DNA from: DATJHM01 sp035493895
Lineage (GTDB): Bacteria; Chloroflexota; Ktedonobacteria; Ktedonobacterales; Ktedonobacteraceae
Reading direction: 5' to 3'
Assembly (NCBI GenBank): GCA_035493895.1
Contig: DATJHM010000064.1
Location: 1 to 5,674 of the forward strand
DNA length: 5,674 nt
A model generated the notes under the pieces. That model searched no databases. It was not told where the DNA came from and saw only the letters and a program-made list of their open reading frames with translations. This document shows positions 5,416 through 5,674 of this stretch, in pieces (position 1 is the first letter of the stretch; the number at the start of each line of letters is the position of its first letter). Made by a program: the position numbers and the translations under genes.

Positions 5416-5515
5416 TGGAAGCGCATTGAAGAGCGTGCCAACAACTGTGAAGGTAGTGATGCACTCGATCAGAGATGCTTGTTGACCGCTGATCTTTCAT
5501 GAGGAAGGGAACTCG

Positions 5516-5674
5516 ATGGCTCATTATTTTACCCGCGAAGAAGCTGAGGCTCTCTTGCCTCAAATCGCGGAGATACTGCGTACTATCCAGGAGGAACGTC
5601 GCAAGATGCGCACCTGTGAGGCAGATCTCAAGGCCCTGAAGTTTCAGGCAATGGGCAATGGTCATCATTTGCAG
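5516..5674 (+). CDS. DUF2203 family protein, N-terminal part (runs off the window)
   Basis: Fifty-three codons are visible and still open at the window end. The start MAHYFTREEAEALLPQIAEIL followed by a charged helix (RTIQEERRKMRTCEADLKALK) fits the DUF2203 family, whose members begin with an F-T-x-EEA-x-x-LLP motif and continue as a small helical protein. The ATG at 5516 is supported by GAGGAAGGGA just upstream (5501-5510). The function of the family is unknown. The 169 bp between the recombinase stop codon and this start hold only the 14-bp inverted repeat; I see no promoter there. If this gene normally follows prmC in this lineage, it marks the far flank of an insertion, but I cannot confirm that order here. 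Confidence 0.8.
   Translation, partial: MAHYFTREEAEALLPQIAEILRTIQEERRKMRTCEADLKALKFQAMGNGHHLQ

Noticed and set aside
5395..5499. Open frame (EKPLWKRIEERANN...) before the DUF2203 gene as a prmC remnant
   Set aside because: It has no start codon, no PrmC motifs and overlaps the inverted repeat; I see no sign of the lost prmC 3' end.

Overview
The window most resembles an accessory region of a Chloroflexota genome, probably Ktedonobacterales-like. This is an inference from the style of the lipoprotein sugar-binding protein, the LacI regulator, the DUF4874/DUF4832 protein with a CBM35-like tail and the integrase C-terminus, and from a 5' prmC fragment at one end with a DUF2203 gene at the other. 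No rRNA or marker gene settles the taxonomy.

Layout. Positions 59-289 (+) encode the first 77 residues of PrmC (HemK), the release-factor glutamine methyltransferase. The homology then stops abruptly. From about 287 up to 886 the minus strand encodes the first 200 residues of a family-1 sugar ABC transporter substrate-binding lipoprotein. The two truncated genes meet head-on (their 3' sides fused) at about 284-290, so this is a rearrangement junction that has removed the 3' part of both. The minus-strand frame has no stop before the window edge. Positions 887-1461 are a 575-bp divergent control region with several inverted repeats, a perfect 16-bp CACGTG-centred palindrome and candidate promoters. 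A complete LacI-family repressor follows (1462-2493, +), then a 338-bp spacer, then a complete secreted 671-residue protein (2832-4847, +) with DUF4874 and DUF4832 regions, a Thr/Pro-rich linker and a CBM35-like carbohydrate-binding domain. Positions 4942-5346 hold a broken tyrosine recombinase. It has a frameshift, an internal deletion and Cys where the catalytic Tyr should be. It lies between two perfect 14-bp inverted repeats (4904-4939 and 5376-5415). The last gene (5516-5674, +, runs off the end) is the N-terminus of a DUF2203 protein.

How it fits together. The substrate-binding protein, LacI repressor and secreted carbohydrate-active-type protein look like a polysaccharide or oligosaccharide utilisation locus. 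Three sites sharing an ACACGTG core lie at the predicted transcription start of the binding-protein gene, in the lacI leader, and just downstream of lacI ahead of the secreted-protein gene. They are the best candidates for the operators of this repressor. The locus now looks decayed: the binding protein is truncated, no permeases are visible, and recombinase debris lies next to the secreted-protein gene. A reasonable hypothesis is that the sugar locus and recombinase remnant replaced the end of prmC, with DUF2203 marking the far flank.
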